This document shows positions 41,490-51,569 of a DNA stretch of 64,000 nucleotides, piece after piece. The DNA lies in contig JAJNNY010000018.1 of NCBI GenBank assembly GCA_022453515.1, positions 434,001 to 498,000 of the forward strand, given 5' to 3'. The number at the start of each line of letters is the position of its first letter. The stretch's first letter is position 1. This DNA is from Astrocystis sublimbata. Its lineage: Eukaryota; Ascomycota; Sordariomycetes; Xylariales; Xylariaceae. The notes beneath the pieces are model-generated. The model saw only the letters and a list, made by a program, of their open reading frames with translations. It searched no databases and was not told where the DNA came from. A program made the position numbers and the translations under genes.

Positions 41490-44150
41490 ATGGGCCTCAA
41501 GGACCCTGACAGCGCTGCTGCACCCAGCGACGCCAGCAACGTCCGCGATGACCACGCTCGAGAGCGGCGGAGGAAGAGCGACCGCCACAGGTCCGACAAG
41601 GAGAGGGATTCCAGCGATGTCCACCGCCACAGATCGCACCGGTCCACCAGATCCTCCAAGAACCCCAACGACGAGGTGTCGTCTGTATCATCCTCCGCCC
41701 ACCGCCGACACCGTACCAGAGAAGAGAAGGAGAGGGACCGTGAGCGCGAGAGGGGAGAGAAGGCCTCTTCGATGAACGACCTGGTGCCCGAGCTCAGCCG
41801 GTCTGCTATCAGCGGCAGCAGAGTCAGCCTCCCGTACCCTTCCTTCAGCAAGGCGCACAGCAAGGAGGCAGTCCACAGCAAAGATGACCTGGGCACCTCG
41901 GGTCAGCCAGCCGACCTGTTGACCCCCGATCCGACAGATATCGGCTCGGCAAACCGCCGGCGATCCAAATCGAACGATGATGTCAACGAGGGAGAGAAGT
42001 CCTCACACAGAGATAACCGCCCGCCCAGCCCCCCGGAGACGGATCTGGCGAGCGAGAAGAAACGCCGCAGCAAGACATCCAGCTCAAGACTACGGGATAG
42101 TCTGGAAAGGCCTAGGTCTAGGACGTCAGGTATGTCTCGAACCAGCTCGCGCCATGGGGAGAAGTCAAAGTTGTCGATGAGGTCCAAATCGTCGAGCCAG
42201 GCAACCTATGTTAAATCATCGCTGCGGCCGACGGACGAGACCGTCTCGAGTCTGAGTGACGACAAAACCGCGGGAGCTCCGTCATCCACAACCTCGGTCG
42301 CTCCCAAGAGATCTGCCTCCACCAAGTCGTCGACGATGCCTAGCTTGGAGGCCGACGATTCTCCCGAATCAGTCCAGGATTCTTCGCCCAAGACGCCCAC
42401 TGCGTCGACCCCCTTCCCGCCACCTTCAGCGTTACCGAATGACAACCAGACCTCTGCTCACGCAAAAAGTCGCCCGACGCCTGTGGCAACTCCTGCAACT
42501 GACTTTGGCCCACCCCCGCCTCCTCCGCCTCCACCCCTAGACATTCAGGAAGTGCCCAGAGTCGACTATCTGCTGCAATATGGCGGCCTCCATCATTCCG
42601 TCTCTAAGCACTATCTCTCCGTTCTGCCCCGGCAGAATGGAACTCGGCCCTCGAACCCACCCCTGACAGGATGCGATACACTATTCGCCCCTTTCATCAA
42701 CTTGCTCAACCAGTATCAAACAGTTCTCCAGAAGCAAGGTTCAATTGCAGTAGCCACGGGACATAGGTCAGTAGCACGGAGACTGCTTGATCGACTTGAA
42801 GATGTCTTCTCTCGAGATTTACCAGAGCAGGGATGCACGTGCATCATGTGTGAGCGGACACCAGAGCAGCACCAGGGCTTAGGATGGGGCGAGGTGCTTG
42901 AGCGTGTAGGCGGTAGAGTAGAGATGCCGTCATGGCCGCCATTCGATCTTTCAAATGTAGTCGCCACTGCTATCGAAAGTACCGCGGATCTGCCTCCCCG
43001 ACCAGCTTCACCAGTAAAGCTTGATCCCGATATCGCCGAGGAGTTTCGAGACCATTACTTACGGCAGACCAAAAAGGTCAAATCCTCAGTGGACAAGTGG
43101 ATGAATAGTTGCGCAGAAACGCCCGCGCCGCCTCCATCCGAAGTTGATGATGAGACGTTAGCCTTTGCCATCCTCACAAGCCTGGATCAGGAGGAACGGC
43201 CGTACTTCAACGCTTTGTTCTCTGGCGCAAAGGAATTACAGCCAACCATGCGAGCACCAACCCCAATGCGGAAATCCCGTTCCGACTTCCTAGTGAAAAC
43301 GGGACTTCAGCTTCAGCGACTGTACCGTTTGTCCCAGGCCCCACGTGACGCGGAAACTGCCGTATATCTCGTAAAGAATCCTTTCCACCACGACCTCTTG
43401 GTGACCATGATCGATATCAGCCCGCAGGAATGGGAAATTTTGATATCCGGTCGGTTTGACGGGTTTCTCTGGTCAGGGGCCGATGGCGATGAGGAAGTCA
43501 CGCCCACGACAGAGTATCCAATGTCACGAGGTGCTACACCTGCGAGTGGGTTCTTCCCACCACCACCAACACGGCCACCGCCATTTCCTCCGGGCTCGGG
43601 GATGCGGCAGACATCAGGCTCTGGCCCATCTCGTAGCACAACCCCTTACTCGGGTGTATATTCGCGTGGAGCAACACCGGCTTCCTTTGTATCCCTTTCA
43701 TCCACAGCAGCCAACGGACAGAACCGACAGGCTGTCTCCTATGACGAGGAAGTTGAGATGGCTGTTCTGGCTGAGGTAGAGCGCGAAATTTACCAAGGGA
43801 TGGAGGCGCTAGAAGATGCCTTTGAAAAGTTGCATGAGCGTGCGGAAGTAGTACGGAACGCGCTGCGCCAACGCAACAACGGCCTACTCATGAGCCAGCA
43901 GCACCGCCGCGCCTCGCGTATCGATGTCCTGCCTCAGCACTCTGGTGGCTCCATGGGATACGAGAGGCCACCTTGGGCTACGGGCGACGACGATGGAGTA
44001 ACGAGCGAGAGCGACTGGGGTGGCGACGACTTTGATCTCGCCCCTGAGGACTCCGCTAGCAACATTTCCAGTTCGCGGCATAGAAGACCAAAGCGGAGGC
44101 ATGAACGAAGAACGCCGGCGCCAATCGAAGAAGATGACGAGGAGAACTGA
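41490..44150 (+). CDS. Large conserved-type disordered protein, function unknown
   Basis: A single uninterrupted exon encodes 886 residues, notable among intron-rich neighbours. Residues 1 to about 335 are disordered, rich in Ser, Arg, Asp and Lys with SR-like patches (HRHRSHRSTRSSK). A proline run (about 338-350) leads to a folded-looking core at about 354-670, starting VDYLLQYGGLH and including SVSKHYLSVLP, GHRSVARRLLDRLEDVFSR and a Cys cluster CTCIMC followed by FDGFLWSG. After a second low-complexity Pro/Gly region comes a probable coiled coil (about 750-800, VLAEVEREIYQGMEALEDAF) and an acidic end. I do not recognise the core family. The Cys cluster could bind metal. The organisation fits a nuclear or cytoskeletal scaffold, but this is only a guess. 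Confidence 0.8.
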   Translation: MGLKDPDSAAAPSDASNVRDDHARERRRKSDRHRSDKERDSSDVHRHRSHRSTRSSKNPNDEVSSVSSSAHRRHRTREEKERDRERERGEKASSMNDLVPELSRSAISGSRVSLPYPSFSKAHSKEAVHSKDDLGTSGQPADLLTPDPTDIGSANRRRSKSNDDVNEGEKSSHRDNRPPSPPETDLASEKKRRSKTSSSRLRDSLERPRSRTSGMSRTSSRHGEKSKLSMRSKSSSQATYVKSSLRPTDETVSSLSDDKTAGAPSSTTSVAPKRSASTKSSTMPSLEADDSPESVQDSSPKTPTASTPFPPPSALPNDNQTSAHAKSRPTPVATPATDFGPPPPPPPPPLDIQEVPRVDYLLQYGGLHHSVSKHYLSVLPRQNGTRPSNPPLTGCDTLFAPFINLLNQYQTVLQKQGSIAVATGHRSVARRLLDRLEDVFSRDLPEQGCTCIMCERTPEQHQGLGWGEVLERVGGRVEMPSWPPFDLSNVVATAIESTADLPPRPASPVKLDPDIAEEFRDHYLRQTKKVKSSVDKWMNSCAETPAPPPSEVDDETLAFAILTSLDQEERPYFNALFSGAKELQPTMRAPTPMRKSRSDFLVKTGLQLQRLYRLSQAPRDAETAVYLVKNPFHHDLLVTMIDISPQEWEILISGRFDGFLWSGADGDEEVTPTTEYPMSRGATPASGFFPPPPTRPPPFPPGSGMRQTSGSGPSRSTTPYSGVYSRGATPASFVSLSSTAANGQNRQAVSYDEEVEMAVLAEVEREIYQGMEALEDAFEKLHERAEVVRNALRQRNNGLLMSQQHRRASRIDVLPQHSGGSMGYERPPWATGDDDGVTSESDWGGDDFDLAPEDSASNISSSRHRRPKRRHERRTPAPIEEDDEEN

Positions 44151-45148
44151 GGTTGCTTTGCGTGTAACGCCCACCAATCAATCGGCAAACGTTAAGTGGA
44201 TGCGTATCATATGAGTAAGAGAGGCACCATTGTACTTTGGATGGAAAGAAGAGTTATTTCTATGGGTGACGATATTGAAAGCAAGCGAAAAGAACGAGAA
44301 CGAGATACTTATTTTTCTATTTCTGTTTTTCAGATACCACGGCATGGCACAGTCTGTTGGGTGCAATCTATGATTTGCTTTTCCGGGTTTTGCTTTACTA
44401 CGATTCTGCTTTCGGGATTTACAACGCAAACATTTGAACAGATGATGTTCCTGGCTACGGCGTCTTTGGAGACTGATCACATTTGCTGGGGTGGGCCGAT
44501 CCTTGCAGTGCAGTACTGCCTGCTTCGAGAGAGTGGCAAAAGAAGAAGATGATGTCTTAAAACTAGACTTGAAGCTTGTGAGGCTCGGGTCCAATGTTTT
44601 CTATTGTTCTTTCCACTGCGGCTACTTGGCCGATGCATGGTCATGGTGTTCATGGGACGTAATGAATGGATATTTGCTTCTTCATATCAACTCGTATCTC
44701 GACCCACCTGCCGCTCTTCCATTGCTGTGAACTTCCGTATCTTGAAGCCCGCGAATGCAAATGGGTCAAGGGAAGAGCTTTTCGTGTGCTCAACTGCCCA
44801 GGGCATCCTTCATCACTTGTAAGTCGACGTGACTATAACGGTCGATGATGTTGCTGATGGTCATCTCTGGTCATTCAATCTCCTCCATCTCCGAAGTAAC
44901 TCGGAATCAATTAGTCAGGGAGGTGGTCTTGCCGCGACCCTCCAGAGTAGTTTTCTTCCTTCGTCGACCCCTCTATTCACCCTGGAACTTGGTGTACAGA
45001 ATACCCCTCTGTTCCCTCTACTTCAGGTTCCAGACGTCCCATTCTCAATTGCAAATCCAATATTTTCTGTATAATCATGGCGAGGGCAGTAGCACTGCGA
45101 ATTCAACACACAACGGCGCATGAAGACAGACGGACGTCTACGCCTCGC
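44151..45148. other. Convergent intergenic region
   Basis: About 1 kb separates the 3' ends of the disordered-protein gene (+) and the dehydrogenase gene (-). Open frames of up to 138 residues occur on both strands but overlap and show no family signal. It probably carries both 3' untranslated regions. Confidence 0.5.
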
Positions 45149-45999
45149 CTACGACAACGAAAAGCCACCATCAAGGACGACGGCCGAACCCGTCATATAA
45201 CCCGCATCGTCGCTGGCCATGAACAAAACGCACCTGGCGATCTCCTCGGCGGTCCCCATTCGACCCAGAGGCGTCCGGGCCACTGGCAAAACTCGGAGTC
45301 AATATTAACTTTTATTTCAGAAGGTGTATGTATGTGTGTGTGCTTTTGGTAGAAAGAAAGAAAGAAAAAAATAAAGGAAAAAAAAAAGATTTGCAACTCA
45401 CCTGCTGCTCGATTGAATTCCTCATCCTGCGCCATCACCATGGGCGTCGCTACGATGCCAGGATGGATCGCGTTCACGCGGATATTGTCCGCTCCGTACG
45501 TGACGGCCGCGTTGCGTGTCAATTGGGTGACGGCGGCCTTCGCCGCGTGATAAGCAGGCGACCCGGGCAGAACCACGGTCGCGAGGGCGGAGGAGAAATT
45601 GACAATGCTGCCTCCTCCGCTCGCCTTCATGATGGGGATCACAGCCCTCATGGCCAGCATAACGCCGTCGAGATCGACGCCGATCGTCCGCCGCCAGCTG
45701 TCGAGATCCGTCTCGTGCAGGAGGGCGTAGTCCATGACGCCGGCCGCGTTGACGAGGATGTCGACGCTGTTGTTCTCGCTAAACAGCTCCGCGTAGAGCG
45801 CGTCCCAGGCCTCGGGCTGCGTCACGTCGTGCTCGCGGTAGATGATGGAGTGTTGCTGCTCGGTCTCCACGATGTCGGGGAAGCTCAGGTCCAGTGCGAT
45901 GACTACTGCGCCTTCGTAGGCGAGCTGCTCGGCCACCTCGCGGCCCATCCCGGAGCCGGCGCCGGTCACTATGGCTGTCTTGCCCCTGAAGCGCTCCAT
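45149..45999 (-). CDS. Short-chain dehydrogenase/reductase (SDR)
   Basis: Exons 45999-45402 and 45282-45149, with a 119-base intron, give 243 residues, the classical SDR length. The cofactor-binding glycine motif TGAGSGMG is near residue 13, NAAGV near the middle, and the catalytic Ser and YHAAK Tyr-Lys pair follow (SSALATVVLPGSPAYHAAK). The spliced C-terminus reads ARTPLGRMGTAEEIARCVLF and ends in the usual MTGSAVVLDGGFS. The acidic residue after the second strand (ALDLS) suggests NAD(H) preference, by family rule. Substrate unknown. The intron contains an A/AAAG-rich run (plus strand 45351-45388). Without splicing the C-terminal substrate and cofactor segment would be lost, so the intron is well supported. 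Confidence 0.93.
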
Positions 46000-46752
46000 G
46001 TCGGGCTTTGATGCGATGCTGGACTTCTCAGATAGACGGGATCGGTCAAGTTACTGAATTGACACAACGGAACTCCTAGATTTGCGTCCGTCAAAGAATG
46101 TTCAAGTCACAGACAGGTACAGTTATGATTTTGTTTCATGTGCGCGTAACACTGCTTCTGATATCGAGATTGAACGAGCGGTTGAGATGGATTGTCAGAA
46201 CGGAGGAGCGTATATCGGTCTTCATGGGGTCTCCCCTGGCTCAATACGAGGTGGTTACTCAGATCACATGGTGCTTGCTACAACGCAAAAAAGCCACCTG
46301 CTCTCCCGCCACCTCACCCCCTCAGCCCGAGTCCAAGCGACCACATACATAACACCCCACTATAAGTTGCCTGTATGCAGTGTACGGCTTTTCGTTCGTA
46401 CACGGTAGCTACAGTATGAATTCTGTGTCCCGTCACAACATACATACTGCCTGGTAGCTACCTGATGATAGCACCAAAGTAGAAGTGAACACTTGGATGT
46501 GGGAGAAGGAGTCGTGCACACATAAATCTAAGCAATCGGTCGTTAACATGGAAAGGCCTGCCTGCGTATTTGTCTACTACAGCGAAAAGTATATTCACCT
46601 CAAGATATATGGGATAGGAACATTACAGCATGAGAGCGTTCAGATTTGAAAGTGTCTTACAACCTATGATAGAACTGCCTTGAACACTATGGTAATTTTT
46701 ACTTAGGACATGTTCTCGTGGATACATATAGATGTGTATTGCGATACTTACC

Positions 46753-46770
46753 TACCTACCTAGGTAGGTA
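46753..46770. repeat. Perfect 18-bp palindrome of the dispersed CCTACCTAGGTAGG motif
   Basis: The sequence TACCTACCTAGGTAGGTA equals its own reverse complement. Shorter or degenerate forms recur between many genes of this window, such as 22866-22880, 22977-22990, 55572-55587 and 60328-60341, and always lie outside the coding exons I mapped. Confidence 0.9.
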
Positions 46771-46874
46771 ATTATTGCCAATGTCAACGTCCAGGGGAAG
46801 CATATTGCTTGATGGACGTTTACTGGGCGTATGCACCCTAAACTTTATCTCATAAAACTCCGCCCCGCACAGAG

Positions 46875-46953
46875 ATGGACGCAGCAGCTGTAATCGAAAG
46901 GACGCAGCAGCTGTTTCGATTACAGCTGTTTCGATTACAGCTGCTGCGTCCAT
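46875..46953. repeat. Perfect 25-bp inverted repeat with nested internal copies
   Basis: The left arm is 46875-46899 and the right arm 46929-46953, identical as reverse complements and starting ATGGACGCAGCAGCTG. The 29-base spacer consists of partial copies of each arm: 46900-46913 repeats part of the left arm and 46914-46928 repeats part of the right arm. The whole can fold into a long hairpin as DNA or RNA. It resembles the product of a replication template switch. Confidence 0.9.
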
Positions 46954-48264
46954 GATGAAAAGACAAGGACACGGAGTTAATCCCAACGATCAAGGCATCT
47001 AAGTCAGGTGCTACGTGTCGTTACGCCGATAGTAGGTCATGTCATGTTGGGGCGGCCTGCAGCAAGGTGCAGTTGAAGCTGAAGGCGGCGCTAAGTAGGT
47101 ACAGTACCTAAAGTGACGAACGGCATTATTGGCGAGATGGGGTGAGGGGCGAGGAGGGGTCGCATCCATCTGGGACAATGCTGGTGTAGATCAGCGGGCT
47201 CGGCTTTGGCCGTAGATCTACTTACTGTATTTGTATTGTTCCTAGATCGCCGGCGCGGAGAGATAGATCGATGGATGTGTGTCTATCAATGCACAGCCAA
47301 TAGTGATTTCTCGATGTTTCTGTCTTCTTCACTCACGCTAGTATCGAGTAATTTTGCATCGATAGTTTTAAGTATGACCTCACCCTGAAGTTTCTGCAAT
47401 ACCTATCGATCATGGTATTGTTATATGCAATTAAATACGGAGTACTACAGTACGCAAGTAGAACTTCTGCTTTCATATCTCCTAGTGGGCCGTAGAGTAC
47501 TGTACTAGATGAACGCTCTAGAGGCCCGCGCCGCATCACTTTAGTCCATTTTCGGGTGAGCTTCCTTTTCCCTGACGAGCGTGGCACGGGCCTGGCCCCC
47601 CTAGGTCAGGATGGCTGATGCTCGAGCCTTTAATATTATGTATTTAGTAATCATTTGGCAGACTACCTCCTCTTAGCTTTTTGTTGGTTACAACATATGG
47701 CCTCTATGTCACTTGAGGATCTTTGACGACTGCGGATTACATGCAAATCGCCGGACTTGACGTCGTGTCTCATGTTGCTGCATCACATTGTTACCTGTCG
47801 CGCATCAGCCGCACCTTAAGCCGATCATGACGTGCCAGAGTTTAGGGCATGCAGAGTGTGAAGCAGCGCAGCCAATATCGTCACCCGCGCAAGATCTGCA
47901 GCATACAAATCGGAGGGGATGAATGTTCTACTTGACGACCCAAGCGCCCAAGTTTGCAGTAGTGGTTTCGCCTCCTATCTAGTCCCATTCACAAGTGCCG
48001 CACATTGGGTAAGAAGCGGTGCGTCTAAGTAGCCCATCATGGGCGATGTGGCCGAGGATCGCAACTATTGGCTTGAGGGCTCGATCAAGACTGTCCTCCT
48101 TCACCCTGAAGCAGTCTAGTTGCCCTTCACAACACGATCAAATCGCAAGCTGAATACGCCTTGGCAAGCAGGTTTATTCCAGAAAGGTGATTAATCGTAT
48201 TTTACGTGCAGCAGCTGTTTTTCGAGACAAGACTATGCAAGGAATTGCGTAGACTGTTCGAGGT

Positions 48265-48272
48265 TATATAAA
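48265..48272 (+). promoter_or_regulatory. TATA box of the HsbA-like gene
   Basis: TATATAAA lies 136 bases upstream of the start codon at 48408. It is followed by a CT/A-rich leader, the usual layout of a strongly expressed fungal gene. It implies transcription starting near 48295-48305 and a leader of about 100 bases, by inference. Confidence 0.6.
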
Positions 48273-48407
48273 CTGCAAACCCCTGATTCGGAGAGGAATA
48301 ATTATCCTTCTAGTCACTAACAACTCCAGAGCCTCAAGGTATCCTCCCTATTCAAAACTCGCATTTCTCAACTTTTACCATCTTCCCAGTTAGTATACAC
48401 CGCAATC

Positions 48408-49048
48408 ATGCCTGTTACTGCTTCCCAGATCGTCGACCACATCGGCACCCTTACAACCAAGTCCCACGACCTTCAGAGTGTAGCTCAGAGCATCAGCATG
48501 GTCAACGCTCCCCTCATCGTTATTGGACAAGGCCCCTACCCTCAAATTATCCAGGGTCTTGCCGATATCGTCAGCACCGCTACGAACTTCTCCAGCACCC
48601 TGCCTCCCACCACCGACGAGGCCGACGCAACCAAGATCTTGGATGCCTACCGCAATGTAACTGGCACTCCGCCCAGCCCGCCATAATCAACGAGCCTCGC
48701 GTATAATGGCCTATGCTAGCATCAGACTGACCCTAAAGTCTTACAGTTCGTGAAGGTGCACCAAGAGCTGCTGAACATCCTGATAGCCAAGGGTGGCATG
48801 GTTTCCAGCATTCCCCCCGTGAATCAGCCCATGTCTGCCATCCTCCGCACGGAGGAGAGTGCGCTTGATGTAAGAAGACCTACCTGCCATGCTTTCACAA
48901 ATCGACGATAACTGACTGAAAACCAAATACAAAGTCTTTCGCATTCAGCCTCATCGACAGCGTTCAACCTAAAAGTGAGGACCTCCAGAAGGAGGCCAAC
49001 AGCCTGAGCGCCACTCTTGAACAAGCGACCCAGGCATACACACAATAG
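48408..49048 (+). CDS. Small HsbA-like (hydrophobic surface binding) protein without signal peptide
   Basis: Exons 48408-48656, 48747-48869 and 48935-49048 give 161 residues; introns are 90 and 65 bases, both in phase 0 with CTGAC branches. The sequence is helical and amphipathic (DHIGTLTTKSHDLQSVAQSI ... QGLADIVSTATNFSSTL), ending with SEDLQKEANSLSATLEQATQ. This pattern resembles the HsbA/cell-wall galactomannoprotein family, whose members bind hydrophobic surfaces or lipids outside the cell. Unlike typical members there is no N-terminal hydrophobic signal: the start MPVTASQIVDH is polar, and the TATA box leaves little space for an upstream exon. It may therefore act inside the cell or use unconventional export. 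Family membership is a judgement from pattern. Confidence 0.72.
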
Positions 49049-49964
49049 AATGCTCTTGGGCGGTTGAATAAATTACTACGACGAAACCATCATCTAATGT
49101 GTCTACGGTTGTATTGCATTATTGTGATATGTGGAATCAATATTTCACTCTAGCTGTTGTGGCATACAAATGAGACTCAATGACCCACGTGCCTGGTTGA
49201 GTTCTTATGACATGAGCGTTGGCCGATGTTTGAATCTTTCTGTTGTCTTGATACGTACTTATCTGTCCGCACGTTCGGCCTTTGTCACGATGCCTTCTTA
49301 CAATCTCGTTTATACTCGTTCGCCGAGATAGGGAGCAAAAGGGCTGCCCTGTAAGGGTTCGGTTGGGGGTCGACAGAATGAGAATATTAACATGTGGAAT
49401 ACATACATCACATGGGAAAATGCTCAAAGACTGTGGACTACGACGTTCGTGACATTGACAGCTCAATGTATTCGAAAACACGATATACAATTATGGGCTA
49501 GCTTCCCTGCTGCATTCGTAGGCGATTGTGACCACGGCATCTTCACATGAGGGCAAAGTGACTCTCACCAACTTTTGGAAAGTTCCTAATAGTATACGTT
49601 GGATGAAGAACGCGAATGAGCTGGGCTGACATTGGCACAGACTGATTGAACCATTGCTATGATTCATGGAGTCGAAAGATCAATGGGCAAAAAGTCGGAC
49701 CGAGCTGGTGTCCATCAAATCAACAAGTACGATTCCGAAGGTAGATACCCGAGGTGGTGAGATTATATGTTCTTGGTTGCACATTCATAGAGGCGGTCTC
49801 GACCCATTCGGCTCCCGATCGTTGAATTTCGTTTTCTTTTATAAACGCTATAATTGGTAAATGTGCCGCTACAGCCACAGTAGCCCGACCATCGGGTCGC
49901 ATTTGTAACGCCAATACATCATGCATCGTGATAGTCCTTGGTATGCTTCACTCTTGTAGCCCCC
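49049..49964. other. Convergent intergenic region
   Basis: About 0.9 kb lies between the ends of the HsbA-like gene (+) and ARPC4 (-). No credible gene or repeat was seen. Confidence 0.5.
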
Positions 49965-50716
49965 TTAATCGAACTATAAACCGTGTTAGATTAACCGATT
50001 CGAATTTTGAAGATTGCCCGAGTACTTACTGGTGTTAAGAACGACTCAGCAACGAAACGCGCTCTTGCGTTCAACTAATGCCGTGTTAGTATGACTGGCC
50101 CCGGAACCATGCTGGTGTTTAAGGGGGTACGAACAAATAGCTTCATCTCGGAAATCTCCTTGTCAACCTCCTCCATGAACTGGATGATAAAGTCCACCAG
50201 CTTGTGCTTTAACATTTCCTCGGTGTGGAAGTTTGTTATCAAGAAAGAAATATCGTAACCCTAGCGACAGTCGTCAGCCTACGAGACACACGTGCTCGTT
50301 CTCAATGTATATCGTTCCGTACCTTGATCGGTTTCCGCCTCAGGATGAAGAAGGCTTCGGCTCTTTGGGTCAGGAAGCGGGTGAACTTGTGGACTAGGAT
50401 GTTCTCGATCTCGTCGGCCTGCTTGATCTTGATGCTGATGCGCACGCTGTTGACGCTCGGCTCGATGAGGACCTTCTCGTTCTCGTTGCGGGCAATGACC
50501 AGGGGCGTCAGCAGGACCTCGGGCGACGTCTGGGCCTCGATCTCGGGGACGTTGTGGCGCTCCGAGGTCTGGGAGGCGAAGTTGGACAGGCAGAGGGCGG
50601 CGGTGACGGAGCTCCTCACGCACTGCAGGTAGGGACGGAGGGATTGAGACTGCAGCACGGGTTAGGACATGGATGTCTCGTCAACAGGGAGTTGGAGCTC
50701 AGTTTCAGCTGACCAT
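49965..50716 (-). CDS. arc19: Arp2/3 complex subunit 4 (ARPC4, p20)
   Basis: Five exons: 50716-50714, 50649-50323, 50260-50135, 50074-50030 and 49973-49965, totalling 169 residues. The product starts [15 protein letters not shown] and reads [55 protein letters not shown] and [15 protein letters not shown], the expected ARPC4 sequence across the length. ARPC4 with ARPC2 forms the core of the Arp2/3 complex, which nucleates branched actin at endocytic patches. The first coding exon contains only the ATG, followed at once by a GTCAGC donor; the last exon codes only Phe-Asp-stop. Both are supported by CTAAC branch sites and by exact restoration of the conserved ends. Introns are 56-64 bases. It is divergent from the UBP6 gene. 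Confidence 0.95.
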
Positions 50717-51569
50717 GGTTGGAGAGGAACGGTCTCGAAGACCGAGCTGCAGAAAGGAGAAGACCGTATGGCGGGCGTGGTCGGTGCAGGTGGGAGGGTG
50801 GGAGGGTGGGCGCTGCTGTGGTCGGCGAGGTGGTTCCCGTCAGGCGCGCTGTGATTGCGATAAACGTTGGTTGATGCAGCGCCCTCCGCCATCCGCCATC
50901 CAACAGGGCCACAGTCCACCATCGGCCGTCGTGGGGCAGCGGGAGGAGCGGGAGGACCGTGCGTGCTGTGCACTGCTACCTGACCTAGGTACCTACCTAG
51001 GGGCCTAGTTAGCGGACTTGGCTGATGCCTGCGGGGGAGCTTGACACCCCTCGCCCACCTGGTGTGCAGGGGCCACGAGTAGGGTTCAGGAGGGACATCT
51101 GTAGGGCAGAAGCAACGTTGGGAGCTAGGGCCCTTTGGGTCGCACGTGACGTCAGTCTGTGGCTTGACGAGCGCCCCTCAGCCCCTCACTGCCACCTAAG
51201 GGACGGCCCCTCGGGCTGCCGCTGCCCCACACTCTGCTGAACACTTACCTAAGGTAGGTAGCTATCTGAGGTAGGCAATTACCTAAGGAGGGTGACGCAC
51301 CTCCGGTTTGCCTGGCGTTCGTGTTCACTGCCCAGGTGCTGAGGTGCTGTACCTGCCGTATGCTTTATCTGATTGGCGGCTTGCTTCACCGTGATACTTC
51401 GACCTGGCTGTTGGCCTTGCTACTCTTTTCCCACTTCCAAAAAAGCTGCATTCTCCCAATTTCAGCCAATACCGCACCACCACACATAACTACTAATAGT
51501 GCCTGGCGTGCCTGGCTACATACCTAGTTAGACGAGCTGCGTGCGTGCGAAGCGGCATCAGCATCCAAT
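50717..51569. other. Divergent promoter region of ARPC4 and UBP6
   Basis: This 853-base region is GC-rich near ARPC4 and holds dense copies of the CCTAGGTACCTACCTAGG type motif (50983-51001) and CTAAGGTAGGTAG (51248-51260). The open frames on both strands are shadows of low-complexity sequence. Confidence 0.55.

Larger units (their letters stand above)
46000..48407. other. Intergenic upstream of SDR and HsbA-like genes
   Basis: This 2.4-kb divergent gap has no supportable gene. It holds an 18-base perfect palindrome TACCTACCTAGGTAGGTA at 46753-46770, a perfect 25-base inverted repeat at 46875-46953, and a TATA box at 48265-48272 for the downstream gene. Confidence 0.55.

Noticed and set aside
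45328..46011. Plus-strand 227-residue frame
   Set aside because: Antisense to the short-chain dehydrogenase, which has intact catalytic motifs on the minus strand.
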